Source of the DNA: Flavobacterium cerinum
Lineage (GTDB): Bacteria; Bacteroidota; Bacteroidia; Flavobacteriales; Flavobacteriaceae
Direction: 5' to 3'
Assembly (NCBI RefSeq): GCF_004028155.1
Contig: NZ_SBII01000003.1
Coordinates: forward strand, 248,001 to 312,000
Length of the DNA stretch: 64,000 nucleotides
Under the pieces are notes generated by a model, which was given only the letters and a program-made list of their open reading frames with translations, searched no databases and was not told the DNA's origin. Within the stretch, counting starts at the first letter, position 1. Every line of letters starts with the position of its first letter. A program made the position numbers and the translations under genes. Below, piece after piece: positions 34,682 to 44,078 of this stretch.

Positions 34682-35215
34682 ATGACACAGGAAGAATTAC
34701 TTCAGCAAATCTACAAAAAAGACGGGAAAGCGTTCACTACCCTGTATGACATGTATTCAAAAAGCCTATATGGCGTTATTTTTACACTCCTTAAAGACAA
34801 GGAAGAAAGTGAAGATATACTACAGGAAGTATTTGTCAAAATCTGGAAGAATATCGATTCATACAACGAAAGCAAAGGTCGTTTTTATACCTGGATACTC
34901 AATATCGCGCGCAATTCGTCCATAGACAGACTCCGTTCTAAAGGACATAATAACAGTTTAAAAAACCTATCCTCAGACAATTTCGTACATATACTTGATT
35001 ACAATACAAGTGCGACTAACAAAATAGACGCTATTGGTATTAAAGAGTTTATTAAGAAGTTAAAACCAAAATGTATCCGCCTGATAGATCTTTTATTCTT
35101 TAAAGGGTATACACAGCAGGAAGCATCTGATGAGCTTGAAATACCGTTAGGCACTGTAAAGACACAAAACAGGAATTGCATTAGCGAATTGAGAACAATT
35201 TTACAAGTACAATGA
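34682..35215 (+). CDS. ECF sigma factor paired with an anti-sigma gene
   Basis: 177 aa. Region 2: FTTLYDMYSKSLYGVIFTLL, EDILQEVFVKIWKNIDSYN, FYTWILNIARNSSIDRLRSK. Region 4: LKPKCIRLIDLLFFKGYTQQ and the helix-turn-helix EASDELEIPLGTVKTQNRNC. It overlaps the anti-sigma gene by 4 bp (ATGA), the standard arrangement for co-ordinate synthesis of a sigma and its inhibitor. It resembles the SigK-type group partnered with RskA. An upstream TATATTAG is one base off the -7 consensus; autoregulation would be usual. Confidence 0.92.
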   Translation: MTQEELLQQIYKKDGKAFTTLYDMYSKSLYGVIFTLLKDKEESEDILQEVFVKIWKNIDSYNESKGRFYTWILNIARNSSIDRLRSKGHNNSLKNLSSDNFVHILDYNTSATNKIDAIGIKEFIKKLKPKCIRLIDLLFFKGYTQQEASDELEIPLGTVKTQNRNCISELRTILQVQ

Positions 35216-35997
35216 ACATGAGAGAATATATAGACTCGGGAATACTTGAACTTTATGTTTTCGGATTACTTACGGAGGCCGAAAATAACGAAGTAAAAGA
35301 AATGGCAGACAAGCACCCGGAGGTGCAGGAAGAGATACTTTCTATAGAGAAAGCCGTCATAAACCTGTCATACAGTATAGCACCGCATCTTTCGGCAGAA
35401 AATTACCAAAAGATACGCAACATACTGATAGAAAAACACAGCGGTGTTATTCCGCTGGAACCACGCAAAAAAAGCATGTCGCCTTATATTGGCTGGGCAG
35501 CAGCTGCGGTACTGTTACTTGGAATTGGATTCCAGTACAACCAATACAACAAAGCACAAGACGAAGTACAGGCAGTATCTGCAGAGCGCACCAAATTTCA
35601 GTCCATGTTAGCCGATTTACAGGTTAAGAAAACTGAAGATGAAAAAGCGCTTGCTATAGTAAGGGATAAATACAGTACTGTTATCCAACTGGCAGGACAA
35701 CAGGTTGCTCCGGATGCTTATGCTAAAGTATATGTAAACAGCAACAAGAAAGAAATCTATGTCGATATGGCCGGTTTACCTGAACCTCCTGAAGGAAAAG
35801 TGTATCAAATATGGGCACTTAAACTTGATCCGCTTACTCCTACAAGCATAGGTGTAATAGATAACAAAAATGCAAACAATGGTATTTTAAAGGTAGAAAA
35901 CTACGATCAGGCACAGGCTTTTGGTATCACACTTGAACCAGCCGGTGGTAGCGCTACCCCAACACTTGAACAACTATATACATTAGGTAAAGTATAA
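35212..35997 (+). CDS. Membrane-anchored anti-sigma factor, RskA type
   Basis: 261 aa. The N-terminal ~80 residues (EYIDSGILELYVFGLLTEAE) form the cytoplasmic zinc-less anti-sigma domain that binds the ECF factor; one membrane segment follows (YIGWAAAAVLLLGIGFQYN, about residues 86-104), then a coiled-coil stretch and a C-terminal periplasmic RskA domain (DMAGLPEPPEGKVYQIWALK, GITLEPAGGSATPT). Release of the sigma by proteolysis is typical of the family. The inducing signal is not visible. Followed after 9 bp by the sirtuin gene, which may be on the same mRNA. Confidence 0.9.
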   Translation: MNMREYIDSGILELYVFGLLTEAENNEVKEMADKHPEVQEEILSIEKAVINLSYSIAPHLSAENYQKIRNILIEKHSGVIPLEPRKKSMSPYIGWAAAAVLLLGIGFQYNQYNKAQDEVQAVSAERTKFQSMLADLQVKKTEDEKALAIVRDKYSTVIQLAGQQVAPDAYAKVYVNSNKKEIYVDMAGLPEPPEGKVYQIWALKLDPLTPTSIGVIDNKNANNGILKVENYDQAQAFGITLEPAGGSATPTLEQLYTLGKV

Positions 35998-36006
35998 CAG
36001 CACTAC

Positions 36007-36702
36007 ATGAAGAAGAAACTAGTCATACTTTCCGGAGCGGGAATTAGTGCCGAAAGTGGCATTAAAACATTTCGCGATGCCGGCGGGTTATGGGAAGGCC
36101 ACAACGTAATGGATGTGGCCTCCCCGGAAGGCTGGAACAAAAACATGGCGCTGGTATTAGACTTTTACAACAAACGAAGACAGCAGCTTTTTGAAGTTGA
36201 ACCCAATAAAGCACATACCATTACTGCAGAGCTTGAAACAGACTTTGATGTTACTATCGTTACCCAAAACGTAGACGACCTTCACGAACGTGCAGGAAGC
36301 ACTAAAGTAGTCCACCTTCACGGCGAACTGCTTAAAGCACGCAGCGTATTAAACGACCATGGTGTTATCGAATGGAGAAGAGACATCAATCCGGGCGATC
36401 TTCACCCAGACGGATACCAGTTACGCCCTCATATTGTATGGTTTGGCGAAGCAGTGCCCGCAATTGAAGATGCTATAGGTATAGTAGAAGAAGCCGATTG
36501 TCTTATAATAATAGGCACATCAATGCAGGTATATCCGGCAGCTGGGCTTATAGATTTTGCTAAATCTACTACGCCAATTTATTACATAGATCCAAACCCT
36601 GCATCTATCCCAAACCTCAGGAATCCATTGGAGGTATTTCAACTTTCCGCGTCTGCCGGGATGGAAATTATCAAAGCAAAATTAAAAGAGATCGAATTTT
36701 AA
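36007..36702 (+). CDS. Sirtuin NAD-dependent deacylase lacking the zinc-ribbon cysteines
   Basis: 231 aa. Removes acyl groups from lysines using NAD. Rossmann motifs GAGISAESGIKTFRDAGGLW (10-29), TQNVDDLHERAGS with the NAD-binding Gln/Asn, and catalytic His105 in HLHGELLKAR. Tyr54 and Arg57 in DFYNKRRQQ are the class III (SIRT5/CobB) pair that recognises succinyl or malonyl lysine. The four cysteines that bind Zn in nearly all sirtuins are missing: after His105 the sequence runs VLNDHGVIEWRRDINPGDL, and the only Cys in the protein is at EEADCLIII. It is otherwise complete. Confidence 0.9.
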   Translation: MKKKLVILSGAGISAESGIKTFRDAGGLWEGHNVMDVASPEGWNKNMALVLDFYNKRRQQLFEVEPNKAHTITAELETDFDVTIVTQNVDDLHERAGSTKVVHLHGELLKARSVLNDHGVIEWRRDINPGDLHPDGYQLRPHIVWFGEAVPAIEDAIGIVEEADCLIIIGTSMQVYPAAGLIDFAKSTTPIYYIDPNPASIPNLRNPLEVFQLSASAGMEIIKAKLKEIEF

Positions 36703-36712
36703 ATAACAGATT

Positions 36713-37660
36713 TTATTCTGTCCATTTAAACTCTTTTTTTAGTTTCCCCAACCACACAGCATCCTCAACAGGAATCGCTTTATTACCTTTCCTGGACTGT
36801 TCCGGTATCTGGTCTATGGTATAGGAATCAAAAACCTGTGTTCCATAATGCTGATAGTGGTAAAAGTCATAATTCTGAAACATCACATTAGTAATATCGT
36901 AAGCCATATAAGCATTTTTATAAACCGGAAACAGGATTTCCCATACCCTATCCATATTTCCCTTAAATTGTAAATTATGAATCAGTGCGGTATCATAATT
37001 GTTCTGTAGTACCGCAAAATTTTTATCATTAGGGAGTAGGTTCCTCGTCTTTACAACATCCAGTACAGGAAGCAGCGTTTTATAATGATACTCTGCTAAA
37101 TGCTCTTTAACGGCATCCTTCTGTGCAGTATCTAAGCCTGGAACATTAAGCACATTCATAGCAAAAGAAGTAACAAATTGGTCTTTTTCATGAATCGCAT
37201 TAAGCTTTCTTAATTCAATCTGCTTATCAAAATTATTATTCAGCCATTCAGAATGACTTTTAAGATACATTTCTTTGAACCATTTTGTCAATGCACCTTT
37301 CATAATTGCCGAATAGTAATTTTCATCCCCGCTCATGTAGGCCACGTCAAAACCGTGGTCTTTTACAAGTAGGGTTAGTTCAGCCTTAAAATAAGTAATA
37401 TCATTATGGACATAAGCTGCTTCGAGAATACGTTTTTTCAGGTTGGTTTCATAACCATACTGCTTTTCCAATTTTACGATTCCTTCTTTGAGCTTTAAAT
37501 ATTCTGCCTTATTTTTAATTGCTTCAGTATTCAATATCGGGTAAATAGAATCTTTAATAAAAATATCCCTTGCATTCTGAGCGAAGCAACCTATAAAATA
37601 AAACCAAAAGACAAAAACGAATAGTATCAGTTTCTCACTATTTATAAACTGTCCGGACAT
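36713..37660 (-). CDS. Uncharacterised secreted protein
   Basis: 315 aa. Signal peptide: hydrophobic LILFVFVFWFYFIGCFAQ, about residues 11-28. The mature part is helical with many Lys, Tyr and Asn residues (AYVHNDITYFKAELTLLVKD, YDTALIHNLQFKGNMDRVW) and no metal or catalytic motif I can name. It lacks a T9SS tail, so it should stay in the periplasm or on a membrane. A Cys at the end of the hydrophobic run could be a lipobox-like IGC. Convergent with the sirtuin gene and divergent from purB. Confidence 0.68.
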   Translation of the reverse strand: MSGQFINSEKLILFVFVFWFYFIGCFAQNARDIFIKDSIYPILNTEAIKNKAEYLKLKEGIVKLEKQYGYETNLKKRILEAAYVHNDITYFKAELTLLVKDHGFDVAYMSGDENYYSAIMKGALTKWFKEMYLKSHSEWLNNNFDKQIELRKLNAIHEKDQFVTSFAMNVLNVPGLDTAQKDAVKEHLAEYHYKTLLPVLDVVKTRNLLPNDKNFAVLQNNYDTALIHNLQFKGNMDRVWEILFPVYKNAYMAYDITNVMFQNYDFYHYQHYGTQVFDSYTIDQIPEQSRKGNKAIPVEDAVWLGKLKKEFKWTE

Positions 37661-37749
37661 TTTTAAAAGCTTTGAATTTTATAAGCAATATAGTTAACTA
37701 TTAACGCAATTTAACTTCTTCAGCTTTTTTAATTCTGACTTCAAAACCT

Positions 37750-37757
37750 TATATTTG
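37750..37757 (+). promoter_or_regulatory. Promoter -7 box for purB
   Basis: TATATTTG, exact consensus, 30 bp before the purB ATG at 37788. It overlaps an alternative in-frame start at 37755, which it argues against. Confidence 0.6.
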
Positions 37758-37787
37758 CGGATATACCCATATTTAGTAATTATAACA

Positions 37788-39143
37788 ATGCAAAATTTAT
37801 CTGAACTGAATGCTATATCACCTATCGACGGACGATATAGGAACAAAACTGTAGCATTATCAGGCTATTTTTCTGAAGAAGCCCTGATTAAATACCGCGT
37901 ACTCGTGGAAATCGAATATTTCATAGCATTATGCGAACTGCCTTTACCGCAGCTTACGGGCGTAGATAAAAGCACTTTTGGGCCATTACGTGACCTGTAC
38001 AAGAACTTTTCCAGTGAAGATGCGCTTCAGATAAAAGAAATAGAAAAAACGACGAACCACGACGTAAAAGCCGTGGAGTATTTTATAAAAAACGGCTTCG
38101 AAAAACTTGGCCTTGATGCTTACAAAGAATTTATCCATTTCGGGTTAACTTCTCAGGACATCAACAATACAGCCATACCGCTTTCTACAAAAGAAGCGTT
38201 TGAAAATGTATACATGCCTTCCCTTATCGGGCTTATTGCAAAATTAAAAGAGCTTAGCGTAGAATGGGCAGAAATCCCTATGCTGGCACGCACACACGGT
38301 CAGCCAGCCTCTCCTACCCGTTTGGGTAAAGAGATCCTGGTATTCGTTGAACGTCTTGAAGAACAGTTAAGATTATTGTTCAACGTTCCTTTTGCTGCTA
38401 AATTTGGTGGTGCAACCGGAAACTTTAATGCACATTTTGTTGCTTACCCAAAGACCGACTGGAGACAGTTTGGTAATAATTTTGTGGAAGGCACACTAGG
38501 GCTTAAACATTCATTCCCTACTACACAGATTGAACATTATGACCATTTTGCAGCCTTTTTTGATGCCTTAAAACGTATCAATACGATCCTGATTGATCTT
38601 GACAGGGACATCTGGACGTATGTATCTATGGATTACTTTAAACAAAAAATAAAAGCAGGCGAAATTGGATCATCTGCCATGCCACATAAAGTTAACCCTA
38701 TCGATTTTGAAAACTCAGAAGGTAATTTAGGTATCGCTAATGCGATCTTCGAACACCTTTCAGCTAAACTTCCGCTATCAAGATTACAGCGTGACCTTAC
38801 TGACAGTACTGTTTTAAGAAACATCGGTGTACCAATGGGGCACACTATAATAGCTTTTGAAGCTACTTTAAAAGGCCTTAACAAACTATTATTGAACGCT
38901 GATAAGTTTGCCGAAGATCTTGAGAGAAACTGGGCTGTAGTAGCCGAAGCGATTCAAACCATCCTGCGTCGTGAGAGTTACCCTAACCCGTATGAAGCAC
39001 TAAAAGATCTTACCAGGACCAATCAGGTGATCGATAAAAATGCCATCCATACTTTCATTGGAAACCTTAAGGTAAGCGAGGAAATAAAAGCTGAACTATT
39101 AAACATCACACCGGCTAACTACTTAGGAATCTCACCACACTAA
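37788..39143 (+). CDS. purB: Adenylosuccinate lyase
   Basis: 451 aa from the ATG at 37788 (MQNLSELNAISPIDGRY). Catalyses two fumarate-releasing steps of purine synthesis (SAICAR to AICAR, and adenylosuccinate to AMP). Conserved regions: TNHDVKAVEYFIK, HFGLTSQDINNTAIPLS, LARTHGQPASPT with catalytic His, and the superfamily signature GSSAMPHKVNP with the flexible serine loop. Length and the first 20 residues are like the E. coli-type enzyme. The antiporter gene begins 9 bp after the stop; no purine riboswitch is apparent. Confidence 0.96.
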   Translation: MQNLSELNAISPIDGRYRNKTVALSGYFSEEALIKYRVLVEIEYFIALCELPLPQLTGVDKSTFGPLRDLYKNFSSEDALQIKEIEKTTNHDVKAVEYFIKNGFEKLGLDAYKEFIHFGLTSQDINNTAIPLSTKEAFENVYMPSLIGLIAKLKELSVEWAEIPMLARTHGQPASPTRLGKEILVFVERLEEQLRLLFNVPFAAKFGGATGNFNAHFVAYPKTDWRQFGNNFVEGTLGLKHSFPTTQIEHYDHFAAFFDALKRINTILIDLDRDIWTYVSMDYFKQKIKAGEIGSSAMPHKVNPIDFENSEGNLGIANAIFEHLSAKLPLSRLQRDLTDSTVLRNIGVPMGHTIIAFEATLKGLNKLLLNADKFAEDLERNWAVVAEAIQTILRRESYPNPYEALKDLTRTNQVIDKNAIHTFIGNLKVSEEIKAELLNITPANYLGISPH

Positions 39144-39152
39144 AAATAATAT

Positions 39153-41390
39153 ATGCTAGACACCACCGCTGTTACTGAAACTTCTCATCATTTATATCCA
39201 CTTATAGGCGATTTGGGGCTTATTTTAATGACAGCGGGGGTTGCTGTTTTACTTTTTAAAAAAATAAAACAACCGCTTGTACTAGGTTATCTTATAGCCG
39301 GATTTTTAGCGGGTCCACATTTTTATTTGTTTCCAACAGTAAAAGACATTCACAACGTTGAAGTCTGGGCAGAAATAGGGGTTATTATACTTCTATTCAG
39401 TCTGGGGCTCGAGTTTAGCTTTAAAAAACTTATGAAGGTTGGCGGTTCTGCATCCATAACCGCCTCCATTCAAATTGTCTGCATGATAGGGCTTGGTTAC
39501 TTGACCGGTCAACTCTTAGGATGGTCACAAATCGACAGTATTTTCCTCGGAGCCATTCTTTCAGTATCCTCTACCACTATTATTATACGGGCATTTGAAG
39601 AACTTGGTGTAAAAAGTCAAAAGTTTGCCCGAATTGTATTTGGCGCTCTTATCGTAGAAGATATCGTGGCCATTTTACTCCTTGTACTTCTCACCACCAT
39701 ATCTGTAAGTCAGCAGTTTTCAGGTATCGAACTGATGCAGTCTGCTGTAAAACTGGTATTCTTCCTTATCTTATGGTTTATTGCAGGTATCTTCTTTGTT
39801 CCTACATTCCTTCGAAAAGCAAAGAACCTGCTTAATGATGAAACCATGCTTATTGTAGCATTGGCAATGTGTTTAATGATGGTTATGCTGGCAAGTGCAG
39901 CCGGCTTCTCTCCTGCTCTTGGAGCATTCATCATGGGATCTATCATTGCTGAAACCACTAAAGCAGAACGTATAGAACACTTGGTTAAACCTGTAAAAGA
40001 TCTATTCGGTGCAGTCTTCTTTGTTTCCGTGGGTATGTTAATCAACCCACAAACCCTTGCAGAATACTGGCTTCCTGTTCTTATCATCACGATTGTTACC
40101 ATTTTCGGGAAAACAATGTCTACAACTTTTGGCGCATTAGTATCAGGGCAGCCATTAAAACAATCGGTACAGGCTGGAACAAGCCTTGCGCAAATTGGTG
40201 AATTCTCATTCATTATAGCCACACTGGGAATGTCTTTAAGCGTAACCAGTAAATTCCTTTACCCTATAGTAGTCGCTGTATCAGCTATAACTACTTTTAC
40301 CACACCATTTCTTATAAAATCATCTTCAGGTATATATAGTTTTATTGAACGTATCCTACCTGAGAAAATCCTTAAACGAATTGAAGATTACAGCTATAGT
40401 GCCCAAACCATAAAATCGGAGAGTAACTGGAAAATATTTCTAAAAGCAAATGTTATTCAGATCGTTATTCACTCGGTTATTATTCTTGGCGTTATCATAC
40501 TGTCATCCCGTTACATTATCCCACAATCTTCCGAATCACAGTGGGACAGAATACTGATTACTGTAGTAATGTTCATTGTATTGTCGCCTTTTTTGTGGGC
40601 ACTTGCCTTACGACGAGTTGCCATAAAAGCAATGGACGAAATTAAACGAAACAGCAAATACAAGGGTCCGGTAACCCTGATCTTATTCATAAGAATATGC
40701 CTTACCCTTTTCTATTTAGGATTATTACTAAACAGTTTCCTATCGCCTTTCATTGCATTAGGTGCATTAATTGTTCTTGTGGGAGGTGGTATCCTGTTTC
40801 CAAAGAAACTACAGAAAGTATACTACTATCTGGAAAATCACTTTATCAAAAATCTTAATAGTAGGGAAATATCTGAAAAGCTTCGCAGAAGAAGCGAACT
40901 TACCCCCTGGGATGGACACATGGCAATCTTCGAAGTGCCTTCCGAATCTAATATCGTTGGGAAAACATTAAGTGAACTGCGTCTTAGGGAAACTATGGGT
41001 GTAAACATTGCCATCATAAAGCGTGGCGAAAAAATGATCAACGTGCCATCCCGAAACGAAGTAATATTCCCTAAGGATATTTTGTATATAATCGGTACCG
41101 ACGAACAGATCCTTGTTTTTGAAAGCTATATTGAAAAAAGCAGATCGCTTGATGAAACCAAAGCAAGTGAAGTTGTGCTCCAAAAAATACAGATCACAAG
41201 CGATGACTTTGCAGGCAAAAGTATCAGAGATGCACAATTAAGAGAAAAAACAAATGGACTTGTAGTAGGCATTGAACGTAATAATGAAAGGATACTAAAC
41301 CCTGAATCGGAATTTATACTGAACAAGAACGACACCATATGGCTCGTAGGCGATAAACAATTGATCAGTCAGTACTGTAAACTATGCTAA
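39153..41390 (+). CDS. CPA2-family cation:proton antiporter with two RCK-C domains
   Basis: 745 aa. The first ~390 residues are a CPA2/Kef antiporter core: GYLIAGFLAGPHFYLFP, EIGVIILLFSLGLEFSFKKL, SVSSTTIIIRAFEELG and GALIVEDIVAILLLVLLTT with the ion-binding Asp. About four extra membrane helices follow (430-560), then two TrkA-C (RCK-C) domains (ESNIVGKTLSELRLRETMGV; DDFAGKSIRDAQLREKTNGL). A nucleotide-binding RCK-N domain is absent. It would exchange K+ or Na+ for protons, gated by a ligand of RCK-C. First gene of a three-gene unit with a KefF/G-like oxidoreductase. Confidence 0.88.
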   Translation: MLDTTAVTETSHHLYPLIGDLGLILMTAGVAVLLFKKIKQPLVLGYLIAGFLAGPHFYLFPTVKDIHNVEVWAEIGVIILLFSLGLEFSFKKLMKVGGSASITASIQIVCMIGLGYLTGQLLGWSQIDSIFLGAILSVSSTTIIIRAFEELGVKSQKFARIVFGALIVEDIVAILLLVLLTTISVSQQFSGIELMQSAVKLVFFLILWFIAGIFFVPTFLRKAKNLLNDETMLIVALAMCLMMVMLASAAGFSPALGAFIMGSIIAETTKAERIEHLVKPVKDLFGAVFFVSVGMLINPQTLAEYWLPVLIITIVTIFGKTMSTTFGALVSGQPLKQSVQAGTSLAQIGEFSFIIATLGMSLSVTSKFLYPIVVAVSAITTFTTPFLIKSSSGIYSFIERILPEKILKRIEDYSYSAQTIKSESNWKIFLKANVIQIVIHSVIILGVIILSSRYIIPQSSESQWDRILITVVMFIVLSPFLWALALRRVAIKAMDEIKRNSKYKGPVTLILFIRICLTLFYLGLLLNSFLSPFIALGALIVLVGGGILFPKKLQKVYYYLENHFIKNLNSREISEKLRRRSELTPWDGHMAIFEVPSESNIVGKTLSELRLRETMGVNIAIIKRGEKMINVPSRNEVIFPKDILYIIGTDEQILVFESYIEKSRSLDETKASEVVLQKIQITSDDFAGKSIRDAQLREKTNGLVVGIERNNERILNPESEFILNKNDTIWLVGDKQLISQYCKLC

Positions 41391-41396
41391 AAATGT

Positions 41397-41999
41397 ATGC
41401 CAAATAAAATATTGATTGTATTTGCACATCCGTTGTTTGAAAAATCCAATGCTAATGATGCACTGGTTTCAAACATTCCTGACTCACCTAATATAACATT
41501 TCATGACCTCTATCAGGAATATCCTGAATTTGACATTGATATGAAAAGGGAGCAGGAACTCCTTATGCTACACGATATAATCATTTGGCACCATCCTATG
41601 TATTGGTACAGCTGTCCTCCGCTTTTAAAACAGTGGATCGATATTGTACTGGAACACGGATGGGCATATGGCAAAGAAGGATTTGCCCTTCAGGGAAAAC
41701 TTTTACTACAGTCTATAACTACGGGAGGAAAAAAAGAAAACTATTCGTCCACAGGGCGTGACAAATTTACCATACCTCAATTGCTGCTACCTTTTAGCCA
41801 AACAGTAAAAAAATGCAATATGACCTACCTACCTCCTTTTGTGGTACATGGTACACACTCCATGAATGAGGAAGGGTACTACAAAAACGGAAAACTATAC
41901 GGCCAGGTACTGGACTATTTAGAACATCAGGAATTAGATCTTTCAGAAGTGGAAGGTTTTCACTACTTTAACGATTGGTTTACAACTAAACTAGGCTAA
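41397..41999 (+). CDS. KefF/KefG-like NAD(P)H oxidoreductase (flavodoxin-2 fold)
   Basis: 200 aa. Opens ILIVFAHPLFEKSNAN, the flavodoxin_2 phosphate-binding turn; HDIIIWHHPMYWYSCPPLLK and QWIDIVLEHGWAYG are the signature of the KefF/KefG/MdaB group; ITTGGKKENYSS follows. In enteric bacteria KefF and KefG are ancillary subunits that activate KefC and KefB and reduce quinones. It sits between two Kef-type antiporters (6 bp from the first, 1 bp from the second), so it is very likely the shared ancillary subunit. Confidence 0.9.
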   Translation: MPNKILIVFAHPLFEKSNANDALVSNIPDSPNITFHDLYQEYPEFDIDMKREQELLMLHDIIIWHHPMYWYSCPPLLKQWIDIVLEHGWAYGKEGFALQGKLLLQSITTGGKKENYSSTGRDKFTIPQLLLPFSQTVKKCNMTYLPPFVVHGTHSMNEEGYYKNGKLYGQVLDYLEHQELDLSEVEGFHYFNDWFTTKLG

Positions 42000-42000
42000 T

Positions 42001-43884
42001 ATGGAAGACGGGTTTTTCTTTCAGGCTATAATTTACCTTGCTGCAGCTGTGGTCTGCGTGCCTATTGCAAAAAAACTTGGGCTAAGTTCTGTATTAGGCT
42101 ATTTGTTTGCCGGTATTATTATAGGCCCCTATGTATTAGGTTTCATTGGGCAGGAAGGGCAGGATATAATGCACTTTGCAGAGTTTGGTGTTGTCATGAT
42201 GCTTTTCCTTATCGGGCTTGAACTCGATCCTAAAAAATTCTGGAAAATGAGGCGGTTTATTATGGGAATCGGTTCACTACAGGTAATAATCACCACAGTA
42301 GTCCTGTTTATCGCCTGTTCCATCGTATTGCGATGGGAATGGCGAACCACGTTAACCATCTCTCTTGCGTTATCCGTTTCCTCTACTGCTATTGTTTTAC
42401 AGACGTTAAAAGAAAAAGGGCTTACACAAACCTCAATGGGACGATCTGCTTTTGCCGTGCTCCTCTTTCAGGATATAGCCGTTATCCCTATACTGGCATT
42501 ACTGCCTCTTATGGCAGGAGGAAGTGTTAGTAATGAAGAATTGCATCAATCCCTTATCTCCGATTTTCCCGGATGGATACAGACGCTTATCGTTTTTGGC
42601 AGTATCGTTTCCATTTATTTTGGTGGTAAATACATAATCGTACCCCTACTTCATATTGTTGCCAGAACAAGGCTGCAGGAGCTTTTTACGGCATCTGCCC
42701 TATTGCTGGTAATGGGTGTTTCTTACTTAATGCAGGTTGTAGGATTAAGTCCTGCTCTTGGTGCGTTTATGGCAGGTGTAGTATTGGCTAATAGTGAATT
42801 CAGGCATGAGTTGGAAGGCGATATTGCTCCATTTAAAGGATTACTCTTAGGACTGTTCTTTATCGGTGTAGGCGCATCTATTAACTTTAGTCTGATAATC
42901 GCCGACCCTATCTTTATCATTGTATTTTCAACCATTTTTAACGGCATAAAATTCTTCGTACTTCTTGTGGTTGGAAAAATATATAAGAAAAGCTCCGATC
43001 AGAACCTGCTCTTTGCCTTTGCACTGAGCCAGGCAGGAGAATTTGGCTTTGTAATACTAGGCTTTGCCATACAGCTTAATCTGCTCCCTACCATACTTGC
43101 CAACCAGATGATGGCAGTTATTGCCATAAGTATGATGGGAACACCGTTCTTATTATTGATCAATGAGAAATGGATTGATCCTTTCTTTGGCGTAAAAGAA
43201 AAACAAAAGAATAAGAACAAATATGACACTATCGATGAGAAAAACGATGTGATTATTGCCGGATTTGGAAACTTCGGCAGTACTATCGGACGATTATTAA
43301 AAACCAACGGTATTCCTGCAACCGTACTTGACATGGACTCCGACAGGGTGGATTCCTTACGGAAAATGGGCTTTAAGGTGTATTATGGTGATGCTTCCAG
43401 ATTAGAGCTTCTAAAGGCCGCCGGATGTGAAGACGCCAAGCTTTTTATTGCTGCGATAGACAACCCTGAAGTAAACCTTGCAGTTGTAGAATTGATCAAG
43501 AAACATTTCCCACACCTAAAAGTACTTGCCCGAGCCCGAAACAGAAGCGATGCGTTCGAGTTGGTCGATATGGGCGTAAAAGATTTCTACAGGGAAAATA
43601 TGTACAGTGCCGTTCATCTGGGAGTTGATGCCCTTGTAGAACTGGGACACAGACGTTACACCGCGACCCGACAGGGACAGCGCTTTATAAAATATGACGA
43701 ACAGTCCATTTTTAGGCTTGCTAAAAAACGCCACGACAAAAAAGCATTCCTTATGACTTCCATGGAAGAAATTGAATTACAGGAACAGTTACTACGAAAT
43801 GACCTCTATGCACAGCTTGGTGCCAATGACCATGCCTGGGAAAGTGTAGATATTAAAAAGGAAGAAGAAGGGGAAGCATTATAA
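42001..43884 (+). CDS. KefB/KefC-type potassium:proton antiporter with RCK-N domain
   Basis: 627 aa. Twelve to thirteen helices carry GLSSVLGYLFAGIIIGPYVL, EFGVVMMLFLIGLELDPKKF, SSTAIVLQTLKEKG and LLFQDIAVIPILALLPLMAG. After residue ~410 comes a TrkA-N domain, DVIIAGFGNFGSTIGRLLKT (GxGxxG), with VLDMDSDRVDSLRKMGFKVY and YGDASRLELLKAAG, followed by a helical tail rather than RCK-C. Kef channels protect against electrophiles by acidifying the cytoplasm, gated by glutathione adducts in E. coli; whether this organism has glutathione is not known from the window. ATG is 1 bp after the oxidoreductase stop. Confidence 0.93.
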   Translation: MEDGFFFQAIIYLAAAVVCVPIAKKLGLSSVLGYLFAGIIIGPYVLGFIGQEGQDIMHFAEFGVVMMLFLIGLELDPKKFWKMRRFIMGIGSLQVIITTVVLFIACSIVLRWEWRTTLTISLALSVSSTAIVLQTLKEKGLTQTSMGRSAFAVLLFQDIAVIPILALLPLMAGGSVSNEELHQSLISDFPGWIQTLIVFGSIVSIYFGGKYIIVPLLHIVARTRLQELFTASALLLVMGVSYLMQVVGLSPALGAFMAGVVLANSEFRHELEGDIAPFKGLLLGLFFIGVGASINFSLIIADPIFIIVFSTIFNGIKFFVLLVVGKIYKKSSDQNLLFAFALSQAGEFGFVILGFAIQLNLLPTILANQMMAVIAISMMGTPFLLLINEKWIDPFFGVKEKQKNKNKYDTIDEKNDVIIAGFGNFGSTIGRLLKTNGIPATVLDMDSDRVDSLRKMGFKVYYGDASRLELLKAAGCEDAKLFIAAIDNPEVNLAVVELIKKHFPHLKVLARARNRSDAFELVDMGVKDFYRENMYSAVHLGVDALVELGHRRYTATRQGQRFIKYDEQSIFRLAKKRHDKKAFLMTSMEEIELQEQLLRNDLYAQLGANDHAWESVDIKKEEEGEAL

Positions 43885-44033
43885 AAGGTAAAAGAGAAGA
43901 TCTAAAAGGCAGTGATATCATACAACACATTGTCGAGCAGCATTTATAATAGAAAGAATCAGCGATAATCTGCTCAATCCGTGTTATCTGCTTTCATCCT
44001 AAATTAAATCATTTTACTATTATTTTTCACGTA

Positions 44034-44064
44034 TTGTCACGCTGAGCCTGTCGAAGCGCATTCC
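44034..44064. repeat. Copy of the GCTGAGC-TGTCGAAGCG repeat
   Basis: GTCACGCTGAGCCTGTCGAA (44036-44055), followed by GCG, matches the element at 15914-15937. It lies in the 270-bp gap after the antiporter operon, 20 bp before the long palindrome. The rest of 43885-44033 shows nothing. Confidence 0.75.
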
Positions 44065-44078
44065 AAAAATTAATTAAC

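Noticed and set aside
41397..41999. NQO1-like quinone reductase acting alone
   Set aside because: The position between two Kef antiporters makes the ancillary-subunit reading much more likely.
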